DNA of 9,755 bases. It comes from Lachnospiraceae bacterium (GTDB lineage: Bacteria; Bacillota; Clostridia; Lachnospirales; Lachnospiraceae). Shown here one piece after another: positions 7,355-9,755 of this stretch. The notes under the pieces are model-generated. The model made no database searches. It saw only the letters and a list, made by a program, of their open reading frames with translations, and was not told the origin of the DNA. Numbering within the stretch: the first letter of the stretch is position 1; each line of letters begins with the position of its first letter. The stretch covers positions 1-9,755 of the forward strand of contig SFNX01000066.1 in the NCBI GenBank assembly GCA_004552595.1. The letters run 5' to 3'. A program made the translations under genes and the position numbers.

Positions 7355-7383
7355 TTAACTTTACAGATGAAATATGATATTAT
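7355..7383 (+). promoter_or_regulatory. Possible weak second promoter upstream of the efflux operon
   Basis: TTAACT (7355-7360) and TATTAT (7378-7383) are separated by 17 bases. The -35 matches the consensus at only four of six positions. It overlaps a small inverted repeat (AGTTAA 7343-7348, TTAACT 7355-7360). It is much weaker on paper than the promoter at 7401. Confidence 0.25.
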
Positions 7384-7400
7384 GGTGTGGAATTTTATTG

Positions 7401-7429
7401 TTGACAAATTTGCTTAAGAGGAATATTAT
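7401..7429 (+). promoter_or_regulatory. Strong sigma-A-type promoter of the MacAB-like efflux operon
   Basis: A perfect -35 TTGACA (7401-7406), a 17-base spacer and -10 TATTAT (7424-7429) place the transcript start near 7436, about 36 bases before the adaptor's start codon. The -10 overlaps the left end of a long inverted repeat, so promoter access is probably controlled by a repressor. Confidence 0.85.
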
Positions 7430-7451
7430 TGGTTAGTAATAACTAACCAAT
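7428..7451 (+). promoter_or_regulatory. Inverted-repeat operator overlapping the -10 and transcript start
   Basis: Arms ATTGGTTAGT (7428-7437) and ACTAACCAAT (7442-7451) are perfect 10-base complements around a 4-base spacer AATA. The 24-bp dyad overlaps the last bases of the -10 and the predicted start site, a classic position for a repressor. The GGTTAG/CTAACC half-sites look like MarR-family operators of Firmicutes, though a TetR-type site is possible. It differs from the GTTRYRYAAC units upstream of tetR, so a different regulator, not encoded in this window, is more likely. No T-run follows it, so it is not a terminator. Confidence 0.8.
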
Positions 7452-7459
7452 TGGGCTTT

Positions 7460-7465
7460 GAGGAG
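7460..7465 (+). promoter_or_regulatory. Ribosome binding site deciding the adaptor start
   Basis: GAGGAG lies 6 bases before ATG 7472. It rules against the in-frame TTG at 7451, which would put the start inside the operator arm and delay the lipoprotein signal. Confidence 0.85.
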
Positions 7466-7471
7466 TTTAAA

Positions 7472-8947
7472 ATGAAGAAAAAGCTACATTTATGTAATAG
7501 TATTAAAGTAACGGCAGTACTTTTACCGGTACTGCTTACAGGATGTTCTAATGCCAAAGAATATACAACAGATGTTGTAAAAACAGGTAATATTGCTGAA
7601 GAAATAGAAGTAACGGGAAACATTCAGGGTGAAAAGAGCACAACATATTATGCGGCTGTGACGTCTCCTATCAGTGAGTGCGACTTAGAAATCGGAGATA
7701 TAGTAAAAGCAAATGAATTATTGCTTACATATGATACAAGCGACCTTGAAAGAGTATATGAGCAGGCTGTAGTTAATGCACAGTCAACTGAAAACAGTAT
7801 GAACGGTCAGATAACCGCAAGCAATAAAAATGCTTCCCTTTATAACAAAGCTGTAAGTGATTCAAATGTATATATGAACCTCTATGCAATTGCAAGAGCA
7901 TCAAACGACCAGATTAATCAGAGCCAGTATGAGGAAAACTGGGATATTGCCAACACTTCTAAGGCTATTGAAGGACAGATTGCACAGAAGAATAAAACGA
8001 TTGCAGACAAGACTTCTTTAGCAAATGAAAAGGCAGAGGCGTTATTAAGTCTTGTTCCAGGAAGTGAGGAGTATAAGAATGTAACAAATGAGCTTAATGA
8101 TTTAAAGGAAGATATTACAAATCTTAACAAGGATATCGCATGCTTAAACGGAAATCTTGCATCGCTAAGCCCTCAGATGTTAAGCCCTGAAGAAAATGCA
8201 AAGGCAACGGTGAATAACAACTGGATGCAGGATATTCAGCGTAACTGGACAGAGTCTACAACGCTTAAAAATACTTATGAGGGACAGATTCTTAATTCAT
8301 ATCAAAAGGATCAGCTTAAGGATTCTTATGACCTGGCTTCAATGAGCGTTGAAAATGCCAAAGAAGATATAGTAAAGGCACAAAGCGGGGTGAGCGCTGA
8401 GTACAATGGTATAGTAACTAACAGCTATGTCAGCAAAGGAAGCGTAGTCAGCAAGGGAACTCCTTTATTTACAATAGAGAGCAGTGATGACTTAAAGGTA
8501 AACGTAGGAATTTCAAAATATGACATTGGAAAAATTGAGCTTGGACAAAGAGCCAACGTATCAATCGGCGGTCATAACTATTCAGCGAGCGTAAGCGAAA
8601 TTAACAGATTGGCTCAGGTAACCGATTCAAGTAAGGCAAAGGTATTAGTGTCGGTTCATATTGATGACCCGGATGAATATGTATACCTTGGCATTGAAGC
8701 GGATGTAACTATATATGCACATGAAAAAGAGAATACACTGCTTATACCGCAGGAAAGCTATTATGCAGACGACTCAGGTGATTACTGCTACATAATAAAA
8801 GACGGTGTAATTGAGAAACGTTATATTACGATTGGTGTTTCATCTGATGAATATGTTGAGATAATTGACGGCCTTAGAGCAGGTGATGTAGTAATTACCG
8901 ATTCGATTACCGATGAGAGTATAGGCGGGAGGGCTGTTTCAAAATGA
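7472..8947 (+). CDS. HlyD/MacA-family efflux adaptor lipoprotein
   Basis: The 491-residue product begins MKKK, a hydrophobic stretch and the lipobox LTGC, with lipidated Cys predicted at C25, so it is anchored on the outer face of the membrane. After the signal come the first half of a lipoyl-like hairpin (about 32-85), a long helical section (about 85-300; the part near 148-240 looks like coiled coil, rich in Asn, Lys, Glu and Leu), the second lipoyl half (SAEYNGIVTNSYVSKGS, from 308), a beta-barrel (about 345-415), and a membrane-proximal domain from LIPQESYY (about 423) to GLRAGDVVITD. This order is that of membrane fusion proteins such as MacA and Gram-positive YknX. It would join an ABC ATPase and a FtsX-like permease to export an unknown compound. 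It overlaps the ATPase gene by 4 bp. Its promoter carries a strong dyad operator, suggesting inducible expression. Family assignment is confident; substrate is unknown. Confidence 0.9.
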   Translation: MKKKLHLCNSIKVTAVLLPVLLTGCSNAKEYTTDVVKTGNIAEEIEVTGNIQGEKSTTYYAAVTSPISECDLEIGDIVKANELLLTYDTSDLERVYEQAVVNAQSTENSMNGQITASNKNASLYNKAVSDSNVYMNLYAIARASNDQINQSQYEENWDIANTSKAIEGQIAQKNKTIADKTSLANEKAEALLSLVPGSEEYKNVTNELNDLKEDITNLNKDIACLNGNLASLSPQMLSPEENAKATVNNNWMQDIQRNWTESTTLKNTYEGQILNSYQKDQLKDSYDLASMSVENAKEDIVKAQSGVSAEYNGIVTNSYVSKGSVVSKGTPLFTIESSDDLKVNVGISKYDIGKIELGQRANVSIGGHNYSASVSEINRLAQVTDSSKAKVLVSVHIDDPDEYVYLGIEADVTIYAHEKENTLLIPQESYYADDSGDYCYIIKDGVIEKRYITIGVSSDEYVEIIDGLRAGDVVITDSITDESIGGRAVSK

Positions 8948-9753
8948 TGCTTTTTAAAAGATTATTAGGAAAAAAGCATAATAACAGTGACGAATGTATT
9001 AAATCGATAGACAGCATTTCATCAATTGATGAGATACCATCAATTGATGATGATACACTAATCAGATTTGACAAAGTGTGTAAAAAATACAACCAGGGAG
9101 AGAATGAATTTTATGCACTTAAAGATGCTGATTTAACAATAAAGAGCGGTGAGATGGTAGTGATCTTAGGACCGTCAGGAGCCGGTAAATCGACACTTTT
9201 AAATCTTCTTGGCGGAATGGATAGTGCAACCTCAGGACATATCTGGTTTAAAAACGAAGACATCACGCAGTATAACGACAATCGTCTCACGCAATACAGA
9301 GCCAAAAATATCGGCGTAGTATTTCAGTTTTATAATCTTGTGCCGACGTTAACGGCATATGAAAATGTCGCACTAATGAAGGACATTAAAAATGATACGA
9401 TGGATCCTGCAGAAGCGTTATCGGCAGTAGGGCTTAAGGAACACATGCATCAGTTCCCCTCTCAGATGTCAGGCGGTGAGCAGCAGAGAACTTCAATTGC
9501 AAGGGCAATTGCAAAAAAGCCTGAGATTTTGCTTTGTGATGAACCAACAGGTGCACTTGATACAGTTACAGGTAAGGAAGTGCTTAAGCTTTTACAGAAA
9601 ATGAGCAGGGAAGACAAGCGTACAGTTGTAATGGTAACACATAACAGCTTTTTTGCCGAAATTGCAGATAAAGTAATCCGTGTTAAGAACGGAGCAATTC
9701 ACAGCATAGTAATAAATGAAAATCCAAAGGATGCAGAAGAGGTAAACTGGTAA
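8944..9753 (+). CDS. MacB/LolD-type ABC transporter ATP-binding protein
   Basis: The 269-residue ATPase powers the transporter of this operon from the cytoplasmic side. It has Walker A GPSGAGKST (76-84), the Q-loop at Q128 in VFQFYNLVPTLTAYENV, the signature MSGGEQQR (175-182), Walker B ILLCDEPTGALD (195-206) and the H-loop His233 in MVTHN. These patterns, especially FQFYNLVPTLTAYENV, are typical of the MacB/LolD/YknY branch, whose partners are FtsX-like permeases. Two ATG codons stand in tandem (8944 and 8947); the first is better spaced from GGGAGGG (8927-8933) and overlaps the adaptor stop as ATGA. Members of the family usually begin near the IRFDKVCKKY part (residue 40). Here an extra 38 residues precede it: a basic start (MMLFKRLLGKK) and a repeated SIDxIx segment (21-38). 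The ATPase call is firm; whether the extension has a function is unknown. Confidence 0.93.
   Translation: MMLFKRLLGKKHNNSDECIKSIDSISSIDEIPSIDDDTLIRFDKVCKKYNQGENEFYALKDADLTIKSGEMVVILGPSGAGKSTLLNLLGGMDSATSGHIWFKNEDITQYNDNRLTQYRAKNIGVVFQFYNLVPTLTAYENVALMKDIKNDTMDPAEALSAVGLKEHMHQFPSQMSGGEQQRTSIARAIAKKPEILLCDEPTGALDTVTGKEVLKLLQKMSREDKRTVVMVTHNSFFAEIADKVIRVKNGAIHSIVINENPKDAEEVNW
9002..9055 (+). repeat. Three 18-bp tandem repeats inside the ABC ATPase gene
   Basis: Three 18-base units start at 9002, 9020 and 9038. The second and third share CATCAATTGATGA, whose first 12 bases are a perfect palindrome; the first unit is diverged (AATCGATAGACAG). They encode three copies of a six-residue SIDxIx unit in the N-terminal extension of the ATPase. 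The period is a multiple of three, so unit gain or loss would not shift the frame. Confidence 0.75.
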
Positions 9754-9755
9754 TG
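9753..9755 (+). CDS. Probable start codon of the next gene, expected to be an FtsX/MacB-like permease (partial)
   Basis: The ATPase stop and a following ATG overlap by one base in TAATG (9751-9755), and an AGAAGAGG stretch (9735-9742) lies about 10 bases before it. In MacAB and YknXYZ-type operons the permease gene follows the ATPase directly. No coding sequence is visible, so the product is inferred from context only. Confidence 0.45.

Noticed and set aside
7343..7360. Small inverted repeat AGTTAA-N6-TTAACT upstream of the efflux promoter
   Set aside because: Six-base A/T-rich arms are expected by chance in such DNA; it could be a secondary operator but the sequence alone does not support it.

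Overview
The window looks like chromosomal DNA of an anaerobic, low-GC Firmicute, most probably a Lachnospiraceae-type clostridium. The reasons are A/T-rich intergenic DNA, strong AGGAG-type ribosome binding sites, a clostridial-type pyruvate:ferredoxin oxidoreductase, a Gram-positive lipoprotein transport adaptor and a heavy CTT/TTA preference for leucine. This placement is an inference; no marker gene fixes the genus. All recognised genes are on the + strand.

Region 1 (1-6148) is the 3' part of a central-carbon operon. It opens with the last 24 codons of a gene whose tail resembles the C-terminus of 2-isopropylmalate/citramalate synthases. That gene overlaps by 4 bp (ATGA) a large fusion protein: an N-terminal sugar-phosphate isomerase/epimerase-like TIM barrel joined to a complete acyl-CoA synthetase. 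Eighteen bases later comes nifJ, a full-length pyruvate:ferredoxin oxidoreductase with all cofactor residues, closed by a strong intrinsic terminator. The first product would consume an acyl-CoA, the second would make one, and PFOR makes acetyl-CoA, so a shared acyl-CoA theme is plausible.

Region 2 (6149-7329) is a self-contained unit between two terminators. It holds a sigma-A-type promoter, a striking leader array of seven palindromic 10-bp units spaced exactly 13 bp apart, a TetR-family regulator, and a small, very basic two-helix membrane protein that I do not recognise. The array is the most unusual non-coding structure here and is probably the TetR protein's multi-site operator.

Region 3 (7330-9755) begins a MacAB/YknXYZ-like efflux operon. 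A consensus promoter overlaps a 24-bp inverted repeat that looks like a MarR- or TetR-type operator. It is followed by a HlyD/MacA-like lipoprotein adaptor and, with a 4-bp overlap, an ABC ATPase with an odd repeat-bearing N-terminal extension. The last three bases are probably the start codon of the permease gene.

There is no rRNA, tRNA, CRISPR array or insertion sequence that I can see. No gene-free stretch exceeds 300 bases; the longest, about 260 bases between nifJ and the TetR gene, is filled by the terminator, promoter and repeat array.
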